Numbered from the stretch's first letter, positions 25,897 through 38,029 are shown. The stretch: 64,000 nt of DNA from Solibacteraceae bacterium (GCA_021324015.1 JAJPJX010000129.1:1-64000); one strand, 5' to 3'. Numbers and translations: made by a program. The notes: generated by a model from the sequence alone, not told the origin.

Positions 25897-25925
25897 TTTC
25901 TATCAGACGCGAGCGGTTTCGTCAA
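25897..25925 (-). promoter_or_regulatory. Sigma-70 promoter for the 49-residue peptide gene
   Basis: On the minus strand TTGACG (25925-25920) is followed after exactly 17 bp by TAGAAA (25902-25897), 5/6 and 4/6 matches to the consensus. Transcription would begin near 25890, giving a short leader before the ATG at 25869. The block is clearly AT-richer than its surroundings. Confidence 0.55.
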
Positions 25926-25969
25926 AATCGATTTGAAAGGCAAGGTTCTCCCTTTCCCAGTACGTTCGG

Positions 25970-26144
25970 TTAGCCGACGCCCAGTTTGCGCAGAAACGCC
26001 ATCATGGGGCACCAGTTGGTGAAGGCCGACTGGAACAGGTTGAGTCCTACGAAGGCCGTGAACCAATACCAGCCGGGGTGGACCCAGTGGCCCAGGGCCA
26101 GACTGATCAGGACGAATGCACCGGCGATCAGCCGGAGCCAACGT

Positions 26145-26155
<11 letters not shown>
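25970..26155 (-). CDS. DUF2892 (YgaP transmembrane-type) small membrane protein
   Basis: A 61-residue protein with two hydrophobic helices and the family end [25 protein letters not shown]2892 is the membrane part of the rhodanese YgaP and often occurs as a stand-alone gene beside sulfur- or thiol-related functions. Its start overlaps the 3' end of the RND permease gene by 11 bp, making it the last gene of that operon. The conserved cysteine is present. Role unknown; a link with the divergently encoded OsmC protein in thiol stress is possible. Confidence 0.85.
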
Positions 26156-29323
<3,168 letters not shown>

Positions 29324-29327
<4 letters not shown>

Positions 29328-30466
29328 GGCCGGACCTCCACCTTTGCGCCATCGGTCAGGCCGGGGGGCAGCGGCGCGATCACGGCTTCGCCTGCACTGA
29401 GCCCGGAGAGCACTTCCACCTGGTCCCCGCTGCGCCGGCCCAGAGTGACGAGGCGCGCCTGGGCCGTGCCGCCTTCGGCCACCATCACGGATTGCAACTG
29501 CCCGCGCTCGGCCACGGCGGCGGAGGGCACCGCCAGCACCCGGCGCGTGCCGAGCGCGAAGAGGGCGCGGCCGAACAGCCCGGAGCGTACCCGCGGCGAA
29601 GCCGGCAGGTCGATTTTGACGGTGCCGGCGCGGGAGGCGGCATCCACGGCGGGCAGGACTTCCGATACGCGAGCCTGGAAGGGGCTGCCCAGCGCATCCA
29701 GCGACACCGTGACTGGCTGGCCGGTATGGATGGATGCCAGGCGGGACTCCTCGACGGAGGCTTCCAGCCGGTAGGCGCCGTCGCGCTCGATGGTGAGGAG
29801 CGGCGCCCCCGGCGTGGCCAGGCTGCCCGGATCCACCGAGCGGACGGTCACCACTCCAGCGAAGGGCGCCTCGAGGCGCGCATAGCTGTGCGCCACCTCG
29901 GCGGCGCGGCGCTCTTCCTCGGCCTGCGCGATGCGGGCGGTGAGCTGCGCCCGCTTGGCCAGCGCCATCTCGTGCGCGGCCCGCGCGGACTTCAGGCGGG
30001 CGGCGCTTTCATCGAACTCCTGGTTGGAGATGGATTTCTTGGAATACAGGTCCTGCATGCGGCGGAAGGTCACCTGCGCGAGTTCCAGGTTGGCTTGCGC
30101 CGCGGCCACGGCACTCTCGACTTCCGGCTGTGCGCTGCGCGCCTCGTCGTAGCCCGCCTGGGCGCGCCGCAAGTTGGCTTCCAGGTCGCGGGAGTCCAGC
30201 GTGACCAGCAACTGGCCGGCCTGCACGCGGTCGCCGGCCTGCACGCGCACGTCGCGCACATAGCCCATCACTTTGCCGGCTATCACGGCGGTCACGCGCG
30301 CGCGCACCGTGCCGGTGGCCTCGTAGGTGTCCGGCCAATCGGCGGCGGAGACGGCCACGGTCCGCACCGCGATGGGAGCGCCCGCGGGAGCCCGTTCCGC
30401 CTTGCGGGGGCTCTCGCCGCAGGAAAGCAGCAGGACCAGAGAAGACAGGATCAAGATACGCAGCAT
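29324..30466 (-). CDS. RND periplasmic adaptor lipoprotein
   Basis: A 380-residue adaptor with a lipoprotein signal peptide (L-V-L-L-L-S-C-G-E; lipobox cysteine ~17). The usual order is visible: barrel-sandwich half ([15 protein letters not shown]), a coiled-coil hairpin (~80-180), the second half ([19 protein letters not shown]), a beta-barrel domain and a membrane-proximal domain ([12 protein letters not shown]). It is anchored in the inner membrane by lipid and links the RND pump to the outer-membrane channel. Overlaps: 1 bp with the upstream tolC-like gene, 4 bp with the downstream permease. Confidence 0.9.
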
Positions 30467-31806
30467 TATCGGTCAATGACCTCCGAATCGGGGGAGAGAG
30501 TTCCCGCCGCCAGTTCCAGCATGGTGGCGGCGATGCGCTGATCGTGGACGGCAGCCAGATACCGGGTCTTGCTCTCGAGCAGCGCGGTTTCGGTGCGCAG
30601 CAGGTCTGTCACGGTGCTCAGGCCGGCCGCGTAGCGGTTTTGCGTGATGCGCAGGCTTTCCTGGGCTTCCGCGACCGAGGCACGCGCCACTTCGATGCGC
30701 TCCTGGGCGGCCCGCAGGTCGGCCCAGGCCCGCCGCACCTCCAGGCGAATGCCGGACCCGGCCCGCTCCTGCTCGGCCTCGGCGCGCCGCACGGAAAAAC
30801 CCGCGGCTTGGATGCGCGCCTTGTCGCTCTGCCCGTTGAACAGGTTCCAGCGCAGGCTGAAGGAAGCCAGCCAGTTGGCTCCGCCGCGGTCTACGAATCG
30901 CTGGCGGTCCGCCTCAAACGCGCCGTGGAAGCCCACTTCCGGCAGCAGGGAGCCGCGGGCGGCCTGCTGCTCGGTGCGCGCCAGGCGGGCGGCCAGTTCG
31001 ACGGCGCGCGCCTCGGGCCGGTTCTCGGCCGCCTGCCGTTCCAGGTCCGCCAGCGCCGTGTCCGGCATGCGCGCCGGCTGGAGCGGGGTGGACAGCTTGT
31101 GCGGCGCGTCCAGCGGCAGGCCGAGGACCTCGTTCAACGCGGCCCGGGCCACATCCAGGTCGGCGGCGCGGCGGATCTCCTGTTCTTTCACTCCGGCCAG
31201 ATGAACGCGGATGGAAAGCACGTCCACGTCCGTGGACATGCCGGCGCTGCGCACGGTGCTGGCGCGCTGGAGATCCGCCTCGGCCGAGCGCACCGCTTCC
31301 CGCGCCGTCTGGAGGCTCTCCGCGCTGAGAACCGCGCCGTAATAGGCCCGCACCACCCCGGCGATCACCTCCATGCGCGTGCGGCGGTCCTCTTCCCCGC
31401 TCAGATCGTGCCGCAACTCCGCCGCGCGCACCGCATGCTTGGTTTGGCCGGCGTCATAGAGCACCTGGTCCACGGTGACCTGAGACTGAAAGTTATTCAG
31501 AAAGTCCGGCCGGTTCAGCGGGCCCACCTGAAAGTTCTGCTCGGTGAACAGGTGCTGGGTCAGCAGGGAACTGAACACAAACACCGGGTTATTGCTGCGC
31601 GTGAACGACTCCGTGTAATTGAGCTTGGGGAGGTAGCCACCGCGCGCCGCGGCGATCTGCGCCTCGGCGGCTTTGGATCCCGCCACGGTGGCCTGGATGG
31701 ACTTGTTCTGCTCCACTGCCAGGCGCACCGCGTCCCGCACCGACAGCGCGTCCTGCGCTCGGACCTGCGCGGCCAGAAGAATCAAAAAAAAGGATTTTCT
31801 TCCCAT
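30466..31806 (-). CDS. TolC-family outer-membrane protein (RND operon)
   Basis: About 446 residues; start chosen at the ATG at 31806 (M-G-R-K-S-F-F-L-I-L-L), which has GAGGT six bases upstream and opens a clean signal peptide ending in V-R-A-Q. Two OEP repeats with long coiled coils follow (S-V-R-D-A-V-R-L-A-V-E-Q-N-K and, in the second half, A-R-L-A-R-T-E-Q-Q-A). It is the first gene of a four-gene minus-strand operon, with adaptor, RND permease and DUF2892 protein following by overlap. Its start region is divergent from osmC. Confidence 0.9.
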   Translation of the reverse strand: MGRKSFFLILLAAQVRAQDALSVRDAVRLAVEQNKSIQATVAGSKAAEAQIAAARGGYLPKLNYTESFTRSNNPVFVFSSLLTQHLFTEQNFQVGPLNRPDFLNNFQSQVTVDQVLYDAGQTKHAVRAAELRHDLSGEEDRRTRMEVIAGVVRAYYGAVLSAESLQTAREAVRSAEADLQRASTVRSAGMSTDVDVLSIRVHLAGVKEQEIRRAADLDVARAALNEVLGLPLDAPHKLSTPLQPARMPDTALADLERQAAENRPEARAVELAARLARTEQQAARGSLLPEVGFHGAFEADRQRFVDRGGANWLASFSLRWNLFNGQSDKARIQAAGFSVRRAEAEQERAGSGIRLEVRRAWADLRAAQERIEVARASVAEAQESLRITQNRYAAGLSTVTDLLRTETALLESKTRYLAAVHDQRIAATMLELAAGTLSPDSEVIDR

Positions 31807-31920
31807 CGGACCTCGAAGTGTCTTTCCACCCCTAGGATGCAACGTCCCGTGGACGAGTGACAACCGGCGCCTCTGTCACCTTTGTGCCGTACCCGCATCT
31901 CCCGGAGTGGGAAACGAAGA

Positions 31921-32328
31921 ATGACAGTCACGGTTCGGCATCTTAACGAGGTGAAATTCGAGGTGGCCGCGCGGGGGCACCGCGTGGTGTGCGACCAACC
32001 TACAGAAAACGCCGGGGCGGACGCGGGTATGTCACCCCCGGAGTTCCTGCTGGCCTCGCTCGGCACGTGCGCGGGCTACTATGCCGCCCAATATCTTCGG
32101 ACGCGCGGACTGCCCGCCGAGGGACTCGAGGTGCGGGTGACGGCCGAAAAGGCACTCCAGCCCGCCCGCCTGGCTTCTTTCCGCATCGAAGTGCTGGCGC
32201 CCGGCCTGGAGGAGCGTCATGAAACGGGTCTCCTGCGGGCTGTCAAGGCCTGCCTGGTGCACAACACCCTGCTCCACCAGCCGGCTATCGAGACCGCGGT
32301 GCTTACGGCGGTCGAGACGGCGGCCTGA
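31921..32328 (+). CDS. OsmC/Ohr-family protein
   Basis: About 135 residues, start at the ATG at 31921. The OsmC fold is recognisable from the opening V-R-H-L-N-E-V-K-F-E, the S-P-P-E-F-L-L-A-S-L-G-T-C helix with the first reactive cysteine, and the second cysteine in V-K-A-C-L-V-H-N-T-L-L. Ohr/OsmC enzymes reduce organic hydroperoxides or, in the YhfA-like branch, have less clear thiol roles; the spacing and the D-Q-P-x-x-x-G-G-like start suggest the YhfA/OsmC-like branch. It is divergent from the RND operon that ends with a DUF2892 gene, which hints at a shared redox or sulfur-stress theme. Confidence 0.85.
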   Translation: MTVTVRHLNEVKFEVAARGHRVVCDQPTENAGADAGMSPPEFLLASLGTCAGYYAAQYLRTRGLPAEGLEVRVTAEKALQPARLASFRIEVLAPGLEERHETGLLRAVKACLVHNTLLHQPAIETAVLTAVETAA

Positions 32329-32376
32329 ACCCCGTCGCGCTCGGGAGGTCCGGTACAATGAGACCAGGATCGGGCC

Positions 32377-32988
32377 TTGAACCAGGATCACGAGACCACT
32401 CTTGCCCGCGAGTTGCTGGCGGGCCGGCCGGAAGCGTTCGACCGCTTCGTGGAACACTTCCGCTCCAAAATCTTTCAATACAGTTGGATGATGTGCGGGC
32501 ACCGGGACGACGCCGAAGAGGTGGCCCAGGACACGCTCCTCAAGGTGTTCGAAAACTTCGATCAGTTGCGCGAGCCGGAGCGCGTGCGGGCTTGGGTCTT
32601 CCGTATCGCCAAGAATGCCTGCCTGATGAAACGCCGCCGCAGCATTTTCGCCCCGGCGCAGGAACTCTCTCTGGACGAATTTCTCCCAACCATGGAAGGC
32701 GACGGCGAACAGGTCAAGCTGCAAATCGCCGATTGGTCGAACCTGCCGGTGGACCACTTGCTGCGCCGGGAATTGCAGGAAGTCGTGCGGGAGGCCATCG
32801 CCGGCCTGCCCGAGATTTACCGGGCGGTGATTCTGCTGCGGGATATGGAGGGTCTTTCCACCGAGGAGACCGCCCAAGTGTTGGAAATCAGGGAGGACGC
32901 CGTCAAGACCCGCCTGCACCGGGCGCGCCTGGCCATCCGCCAGAAACTGGATGACTATTTGCGCCACGCTGTGGCGGCCAGGGGTTGA
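32377..32988 (+). CDS. ECF-type RNA polymerase sigma factor
   Basis: A 203-residue sigma factor starting at a TTG (32377). Region 2 is clear (F-R-S-K-I-F-Q-Y-S-W-M-M-C-G-H-R-D-D-A-E-E-V-A-Q-D-T), as is region 4 (L-P-E-I-Y-R-A-V-I-L-L-R-D-M-E-G-L-S-T-E-E-T-A, then V-K-T-R-L-H-R-A-R). There is no region 3, as in extracytoplasmic-function sigmas. A zinc-finger anti-sigma gene follows after 4 bp, so the pair should form a classical partner-switch-free ECF/anti-sigma unit. Its targets cannot be read from the sequence; the adjacent polyferredoxin gene is one candidate. Confidence 0.9.
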   Translation: MNQDHETTLARELLAGRPEAFDRFVEHFRSKIFQYSWMMCGHRDDAEEVAQDTLLKVFENFDQLREPERVRAWVFRIAKNACLMKRRRSIFAPAQELSLDEFLPTMEGDGEQVKLQIADWSNLPVDHLLRRELQEVVREAIAGLPEIYRAVILLRDMEGLSTEETAQVLEIREDAVKTRLHRARLAIRQKLDDYLRHAVAARG

Positions 32989-32992
32989 GGTC

Positions 32993-33271
32993 ATGCCAAC
33001 CGAACCGCACAAGCACAACGAGGAGTGCCGGGAAATCTTCGGACTGCTCTCCGCGTATCTGGATCTGGAACTGCCCCCCGACGCCTGCCGGGAAATCGAG
33101 CAGCACATGGCGGGCTGCCCGCCGTGCATCGAATTTGCGGAGAGCCTGCGCAAGACGGTGGAGTTGTGCCGGGAATTCCGGCCGGATGCGGTGCCCGAGC
33201 CCATCAGCGCCGAAGCCCGCGAAAACCTGCGCAGCGCCTACCAGCGGATGCTGGCTGCCCGCAGAAAATAG
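32993..33271 (+). CDS. Zinc-finger (zf-HC2) anti-sigma factor
   Basis: A 92-residue soluble protein, start at the ATG at 32993 with GTTGAGGT just before it. The ZAS-type motif H-x-x-x-C-x-x-C is present as H-M-A-G-C-P-P-C, preceded by the usual helix S-A-Y-L-D-L-E-L-P. There is no membrane helix, so this is a cytoplasmic anti-sigma factor of the RsrA/ChrR type, which often respond to redox state or oxidants through zinc release. It is translationally linked to the sigma gene upstream. Confidence 0.85.
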   Translation: MPTEPHKHNEECREIFGLLSAYLDLELPPDACREIEQHMAGCPPCIEFAESLRKTVELCREFRPDAVPEPISAEARENLRSAYQRMLAARRK

Positions 33272-33294
33272 GGTGATTTACCCCACCCGGCTCT

Positions 33295-33310
33295 AGTGAC
33301 CGAGGTCACT
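33295..33310. promoter_or_regulatory. Crp-type palindromic operator upstream of the polyferredoxin gene
   Basis: AGTGACCGAGGTCACT is a perfect inverted repeat with 7-bp arms and a 2-bp centre. It contains GTGA-N6-TCAC, the core of Crp-family binding sites. Its centre lies 41.5 bp before a possible start site if TAGCTT (33332-33337) is the -10, the classic class II activator position. A second copy differing only at the outermost and central bases lies at 39211-39226. Confidence 0.65.
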
Positions 33311-33366
33311 GCGCCTTTCCTCCCAATCCCTTAGCTTTGGAACTAGAAAGGCTAGGGAGAACTTCG

Positions 33367-34413
33367 ATGTCACCTGCCGCCGCCGCTCCTCCTCCCGTCC
33401 GGAAAAAGCTCGTGCGCCGGGTTGGCTCGGACCGTTCGCCGCTCCTGCGGCGCGTGGTGCAGGCGGCGTTCTTCGCGCTGAATCTCTGGGTCGGCGTGCA
33501 GTTTTACCTGTTCGTCCGTTTCTATGAGACCGGGGGGCATTCCGCCTGGGCATCCCGGCCGCCCGGCGTGGAGGGATGGCTTCCCATCGCCTCCCTGATG
33601 AATCTGAAGGTTTTTCTGCTCACCGGCCGGATGCCAACCTTGCATCCGGCGGGCATGTTCCTCCTGGCGGCCTTCCTCGCGATTTCCTGGCTGCTGCGCA
33701 AGAGCTTTTGCAGCTGGCTCTGCCCTGTGGGCACGTTTTCCGAGTTCCTCTGGCGCGTGGGGCGGCAGACCTTCGGCCGGAACTTCCGGCTGCCCAAGTG
33801 GTTGGACATTCCACTGCGCGGTCTGAAATACCTCCTGCTGGGGCTGTTCCTGTACGCGGTTGCCTCTATGTCCGTGCCTGCGATCCGTGCGTTTCTGGAA
33901 GGTCCGTACGGCGTCATCGACGATGTCAAGATGCTCAACTTCTTCCGCTTCCTGAGCGTAGGCGGTGCGGTCGTGCTGGGTCTGCTGGTGCTCGCGTCGG
34001 TGCTCCTCCAGAACTTCTGGTGCCGGTACCTCTGCCCTTACGGCGCCTTAATGGGCCTGGCGGCGCTGGCCAGCCCGCTGCGTATCCGGCGGGAACCGGA
34101 GCGGTGCATTGACTGCGCCAAATGCGCCAAGGCCTGCCCCTCCCTCCTGCCGGTGGACCGGCTGATCGCGGTGCACTCGGCGGAGTGCACCGGGTGCCTG
34201 GAATGCGTGGCGGTATGCCCGGCCGAAGGAGCCCTGCGAATGGCGGTGGGACGCAAGCGGGCGGTGCCGGGTTGGGCGATCGCGGCGGCTGCCGGCGTGC
34301 TCTTCCTGGGCATCTGCGGCTACGCGCGCTGGGCGGGCTACTGGCACACGGACCTCCCCGGCCGGGTCTATTTTGAGCTGATTCCCCGGGCCAACGAGTT
34401 CACACACCCGTAA
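33367..34413 (+). CDS. Membrane polyferredoxin (NapH/CcoG-like 4Fe-4S protein)
   Basis: About 348 residues, start at the ATG at 33367 after GGGAGA. Four or five membrane helices are interspersed with C-x-x-x-C-P elements (F-C-S-W-L-C-P-V-G and W-C-R-Y-L-C-P-Y-G, both facing the cytoplasm in NapH-like proteins). Two 4Fe-4S cluster motifs follow near the C-terminus, C-I-D-C-A-K-C-A-K-A-C-P and C-T-G-C-L-E-C-V-A-V-C-P, and a last helix. Such proteins move electrons between the quinone pool and a periplasmic or cytoplasmic partner (NapH, NosR, MauN, CcoG relatives). The partner is not encoded beside it. A Crp-type palindrome sits in its promoter region. Confidence 0.85.
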   Translation: MSPAAAAPPPVRKKLVRRVGSDRSPLLRRVVQAAFFALNLWVGVQFYLFVRFYETGGHSAWASRPPGVEGWLPIASLMNLKVFLLTGRMPTLHPAGMFLLAAFLAISWLLRKSFCSWLCPVGTFSEFLWRVGRQTFGRNFRLPKWLDIPLRGLKYLLLGLFLYAVASMSVPAIRAFLEGPYGVIDDVKMLNFFRFLSVGGAVVLGLLVLASVLLQNFWCRYLCPYGALMGLAALASPLRIRREPERCIDCAKCAKACPSLLPVDRLIAVHSAECTGCLECVAVCPAEGALRMAVGRKRAVPGWAIAAAAGVLFLGICGYARWAGYWHTDLPGRVYFELIPRANEFTHP

Positions 34414-34512
34414 GGCGGTCAAAGGCCGGGGTTGCCACTGGATGCGCCGGCTCGAAGCTGGGGAAGGCTTTCTGCGGAAGGGGGCCTTGTCCCGTAGCCC
34501 GCAGGGTATTGG

Positions 34513-35481
34513 TTATTGCTGCTGCTGTTGCTGCTGGGGCGGTTCCTCGGGCAAGGGGCCGCGCGGAGGGCCGGCGTTGGTTTGCGCCAGGTGTTCGCAG
34601 CCCTCGTGATCCAGGGCCGGCCGAACCTGCACGTCTACGGAAAGCCGTTGCCCCGCGTGCCCCTTGTACACTCCGCGTACCGGAGCCACGTCGCCGTAGT
34701 CGCGGCCGTAGGCCACCCGCACGTGCTGCAGGCATACGGGGCGTCCGAGCGTCGGGTCGAGGCCGAACCAGCCCGCGCCGGGCAGGTAGACTTCCGCCCA
34801 GGCATGGGAGGCCTGCCCGCCGATGACCTCCTCCACACTGGCTCCCGGTTCGGCCGTGCGTCGAGGTACCAGGTATCCGGAGACATAGCGGGCGGGCAGA
34901 TGGCGCATGCGCAGCACGGCCAGCAGCAGATGCGCGAAATCCTGGCAAACGCCGGCCCCCGTGGAAAGGGCGTCGCGGATGGAAGACTGGACGTGCGTGG
35001 CTCCTTTTTCGTAGCGGAAACGCTCGTAGATGAGGGTGGCGGCCGCCAGAGCATAGCTGCCGGCGGAGCCGTCGCTGCGCTCTCCGGCCTCTTGCATCAG
35101 CCCCGCCAGTTCCGCCAGATGCGGCGCGTAAGCGGTGGGCGCGAGCAGGTCGTAATATTGGTCGATCTCCTCATCCAGAAGGTCGAGGTCCGCCAGGCGC
35201 CGCGTCCCGGCAGGGATGGCCGGCGGCGTCTGCACGAGAACCACGGAGTCTGCCGCGACGCGCAGCCGGCGATGTTCGGCCAGCACGTTGAAACGGTGCA
35301 CCCAGTTGCCGAACGGGTCCACATGGGCCGATGGACGTGAGGACGGATCTGTGGAAAGTCGAAACGACAAGCAGCTTTGCGTTTCGTCCTGCCGCGGGCG
35401 CAGCCGCACCTCGTTGTAGCTTTCCGAAACCGGACCGTCGTATTCGAACAGGGTGACGTGCTGCAGGCGATACCGGTTCAC
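34513..35481 (-). CDS. Transglutaminase-like protein with a poly-Gln tail
   Basis: A 322-residue protein of the bacterial transglutaminase-like family: an N-terminal beta domain (Y-R-L-Q-H-V-T-L-F-E-Y-D-G-P-V), then the papain-like core with the catalytic cysteine in G-A-G-V-C-Q-D-F-A-H, the histidine in S-H-A-W-A-E-V-Y-L-P and the aspartate in G-L-D-P-T. Members act as peptidases or amidases more often than as cross-linkers. The C-terminus ends in P-P-Q-Q-Q-Q-Q-Q-Q, encoded by a CAG/CAA run at 34516-34536. The start overlaps the alpha-E gene by 4 bp (ATGA), and both follow the ATP-grasp gene: the well-known three-gene set. Confidence 0.85.
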   Translation of the reverse strand: MNRYRLQHVTLFEYDGPVSESYNEVRLRPRQDETQSCLSFRLSTDPSSRPSAHVDPFGNWVHRFNVLAEHRRLRVAADSVVLVQTPPAIPAGTRRLADLDLLDEEIDQYYDLLAPTAYAPHLAELAGLMQEAGERSDGSAGSYALAAATLIYERFRYEKGATHVQSSIRDALSTGAGVCQDFAHLLLAVLRMRHLPARYVSGYLVPRRTAEPGASVEEVIGGQASHAWAEVYLPGAGWFGLDPTLGRPVCLQHVRVAYGRDYGDVAPVRGVYKGHAGQRLSVDVQVRPALDHEGCEHLAQTNAGPPRGPLPEEPPQQQQQQQ

Positions 35482-36446
35482 GCGACCACCCCATAGTAGA
35501 AATACGTGCGGGCGATCTGCTCGCCGATGGCCCGGCAGGTCTTCTGCAAATCCACCAGGAACCGGTGGAGGCCCCGGGAGAAGATGTCTTCAATGCGGTC
35601 GTACATGAGGCTTTCGTGCAGCTTCCCGGTGAGGCGTTCGGCCTCGTTGGCATAGGCTTCGGGCCCGGCCGAGGAGCCTCCCGCGCTGATAGCGCGCAGG
35701 GACTGCTGGACCACGCCCACGTTGAAGCGGATCGAACGCGGATGCAGGGGGTGCAGGATCAGAAGTTCCGCCACTCTCTGCGGCTCGATGCGCGAGTGGT
35801 ACTGGCGGCGGTAGCTTTCGTAGGCGGCCACGGAGAGCAGCACCGCCATCCATTGATGGTTATCCGGCGCGCCGGCCGTTTCCGGGCCTTCCACGAGCTT
35901 CTGGTATTCCAGGTCCACGATGCGGGCCGTCATCTCGGCGCGCTCCAGGGCGCGGCCCGCTTGCAGGAACTGCCAGCCTTCGTCGTGGGGCAGCGTGTCG
36001 TCGCTGACGCCGTGAAGGCGGTGGCTGCCGAACTTGATCAGGTTGCAGAAGCGGTGCGGCCCCACGTTCATCTCCTCTTCCGGCAGAAACCGGCTCACCG
36101 TGTGATACAGGCCGTTGACTTCTTCCCACATCTCCCGGGAGATGCGGTCCCGGATGGTGCGGGCATTCTCGCGCACGTTGGAGACGCACTCCACGATGGA
36201 GTTGGGGTTGTCCCGGCGAAATGCCAGAAACTCGAACACATTGCGGGCGTCGGCTTCCTGGTAGCACTGGAAGAAGCGTTCCTGCTCGCCGGTGATGGTC
36301 ACGAGTTGATCCCAGCGCAGGCGGTAAGAGGTGACGGGTTGCTCCAACAGCATGTGATAGTTGACGTCCAGGATTCGGGCCGTGTCTTCGGCGCGCTCCA
36401 TGTAGCGGGCGATCCAGAACAGGGAATCGGCGATCCGTGAGAGCAT
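35478..36446 (-). CDS. Alpha-E domain protein (DUF403)
   Basis: A 322-residue all-helical protein starting [20 protein letters not shown], the invariant opening of the alpha-E (bacterial DUF403) family, with a second copy of the R-A-L-E-R-A-E-M-T-A-R pattern near residue 170. It always travels with a circularly permuted ATP-grasp gene and a transglutaminase-like gene. Comparative work has proposed that these form a peptide-synthesising or peptide-tagging system. The start codon shares one base with the stop of the ATP-grasp gene. Confidence 0.85.
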   Translation of the reverse strand: MLSRIADSLFWIARYMERAEDTARILDVNYHMLLEQPVTSYRLRWDQLVTITGEQERFFQCYQEADARNVFEFLAFRRDNPNSIVECVSNVRENARTIRDRISREMWEEVNGLYHTVSRFLPEEEMNVGPHRFCNLIKFGSHRLHGVSDDTLPHDEGWQFLQAGRALERAEMTARIVDLEYQKLVEGPETAGAPDNHQWMAVLLSVAAYESYRRQYHSRIEPQRVAELLILHPLHPRSIRFNVGVVQQSLRAISAGGSSAGPEAYANEAERLTGKLHESLMYDRIEDIFSRGLHRFLVDLQKTCRAIGEQIARTYFYYGVVA

Positions 36447-37963
36447 CACAGGTCGCCTCCCAGCACCCAGGTATCTTTGCTGCCGCCTCCCTGCGAGGAG
36501 TTCACCACCAGCGAGCCCGGCTGCAAGGCGACCCGGGTCAGCCCGCCCGGCACGATGACGACTTTTTCGCCGTTGAACAGGCAGTAGGGCCGCAGGTCCA
36601 CGTGCCGGCCGGCGATAGCGGCGTTCCGCGGATCGTAGGAAGGGACCCGCGAGAGCGGCACTACGGGCTGGGCGATGTAATTCCGCGGATTGTCCTGCAA
36701 CCGGTCGCGAAATTCCGCGATGGTGGCGCGATCTGCGGTAGGCCCCATCAGCATACCGTATCCTCCGGACTCGCCCACGGCTTTGACCACCAGTTCCGGA
36801 AGATGATCCAGCACGTGCGCGAGGTCCTTGGGCCTGGAGCACAAGTAGGTCTCCACGTTGCGCAGGACCGGTTCTTCGCCCAGGTAGTAGCGGATGAACT
36901 CCGGCACGTACGCATAGATAGCCTTGTCGTCCGCCACTCCATTGCCGAGCGCGTTGGCCAGCGCCACGTTGCCGGCGCGGTAAGCGCCCATCAGGCCGGG
37001 CACGCCCAGCAGGGAATCCGGGCGGAAGGCCAGGGGGTCCAGGTAGTCGTCGTCGATGCGGCGGTACACCACGTCCACGCGCATGAGGCCGTGGATGGTC
37101 TTCATGTAGACCACCTCGCCATCCACGATCAGGTCCCGGCCTTCCACCAGCTCGATGCCCATCTGCTGCGCCAGGAAGCTGTGCTCGAAATAGGCGCTGT
37201 TGTAGATTCCAGGGGTCAGCAGCACAATCGCCGGCGCATCCCCGCCGCGCGGAGAAAGAGAGCGCAGGATCTGGCACAGTTCCGTGGGATAGTGGTCCAC
37301 CGGGCGGACCGGGTGCTCGTGGAATGCGTAGGGGAAGGTGCGCGTCATCACGAGCCGGTTCTCCAGCACGTAGGAGATGCCGCTGGGCGTGCGCACGTTG
37401 TCTTCCAGCACCAGGAACTCGCCTGTGCGGGAATCGCGCACCAGGTCGATCCCGGCGACGTGTGTGTAGATGCCGCCCGGAACCTGCACGCCGATCATTT
37501 CCCGCCGGAAGTGGCCGCAGGAATAGATCAGCGAGCGCGGCAGGCGGCGGTCCTTGAGGATGCGCTGCGCGCCGTAGATATCCTGCAGGAAGAGATTCAG
37601 CGCGATCACGCGCTGCGACAGGCCCCGTTCGATGCGGTCCCAATCGGAGGCCGGCAGGATGCGCGGGATCAGGTCGAAAGGAAAGAGGCGCTCGGTGCCC
37701 CGGCCATCGCTGTAGACCGTGAAGGTGATGCCTTGCAGCAGAAAGGAGAGATCCGCCAGTTGGCGGCGTTCCTCGAATTGCTCGGGAGCCATGGAGTCTA
37801 GCTCCCGGAACATGCGCGCGTAATGCGGCCGCGCTTGCCCGTCCGGCAGGAACATCTCATCGTAGAACGGGCCTGGATCGTAACCGCGGAACAGCCTGCC
37901 CCTCGACTCCTCGGTCTGTGGTGACAACAGACGGTAGTATAACAACGGCCGCGCGGCGCCCAC
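36446..37963 (-). CDS. Circularly permuted ATP-grasp protein (DUF404/DUF407)
   Basis: About 500 residues. The opening [14 protein letters not shown] and the later motifs [28 protein letters not shown] and [11 protein letters not shown] define the family, whose ATP-grasp halves are permuted. It probably ligates amino acids or peptides using ATP. The furthest start is a GTG at 37963. However, a TATACT -10-like hexamer lies inside the first ~10 codons, so the true start may be 20-40 bases further in (before the F-R-G-Y-D-P-G motif). First gene of a three-gene overlap operon. Confidence 0.85.
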   Translation of the reverse strand: MGAARPLLYYRLLSPQTEESRGRLFRGYDPGPFYDEMFLPDGQARPHYARMFRELDSMAPEQFEERRQLADLSFLLQGITFTVYSDGRGTERLFPFDLIPRILPASDWDRIERGLSQRVIALNLFLQDIYGAQRILKDRRLPRSLIYSCGHFRREMIGVQVPGGIYTHVAGIDLVRDSRTGEFLVLEDNVRTPSGISYVLENRLVMTRTFPYAFHEHPVRPVDHYPTELCQILRSLSPRGGDAPAIVLLTPGIYNSAYFEHSFLAQQMGIELVEGRDLIVDGEVVYMKTIHGLMRVDVVYRRIDDDYLDPLAFRPDSLLGVPGLMGAYRAGNVALANALGNGVADDKAIYAYVPEFIRYYLGEEPVLRNVETYLCSRPKDLAHVLDHLPELVVKAVGESGGYGMLMGPTADRATIAEFRDRLQDNPRNYIAQPVVPLSRVPSYDPRNAAIAGRHVDLRPYCLFNGEKVVIVPGGLTRVALQPGSLVVNSSQGGGSKDTWVLGGDL

Positions 37964-37982
37964 CCCAAAAGTTTTTTTGGGG
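37963..37982. other. Perfect short inverted repeat upstream of the ATP-grasp operon
   Basis: CCCCAAAAGTTTTTTTGGGG forms an 8-bp stem (CCCCAAAA/TTTTGGGG) with a four-base loop GTTT. It touches the GTG used as the furthest possible start of the operon. It has no T-run outside the stem, so it is more likely an operator-like or leader element than a terminator. Confidence 0.35.
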
Positions 37983-38029
37983 CTGTATTTGAAATTGTTA
38001 GGGCGCCAGGCAGGCCGGCAGCCTGGCTC

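Noticed and set aside
37963-37982. CCCCAAAA/TTTTGGGG hairpin considered as a terminator
   Set aside because: No T-run outside the stem on either strand and it lies at the 5' end of an operon; listed only as an inverted repeat.
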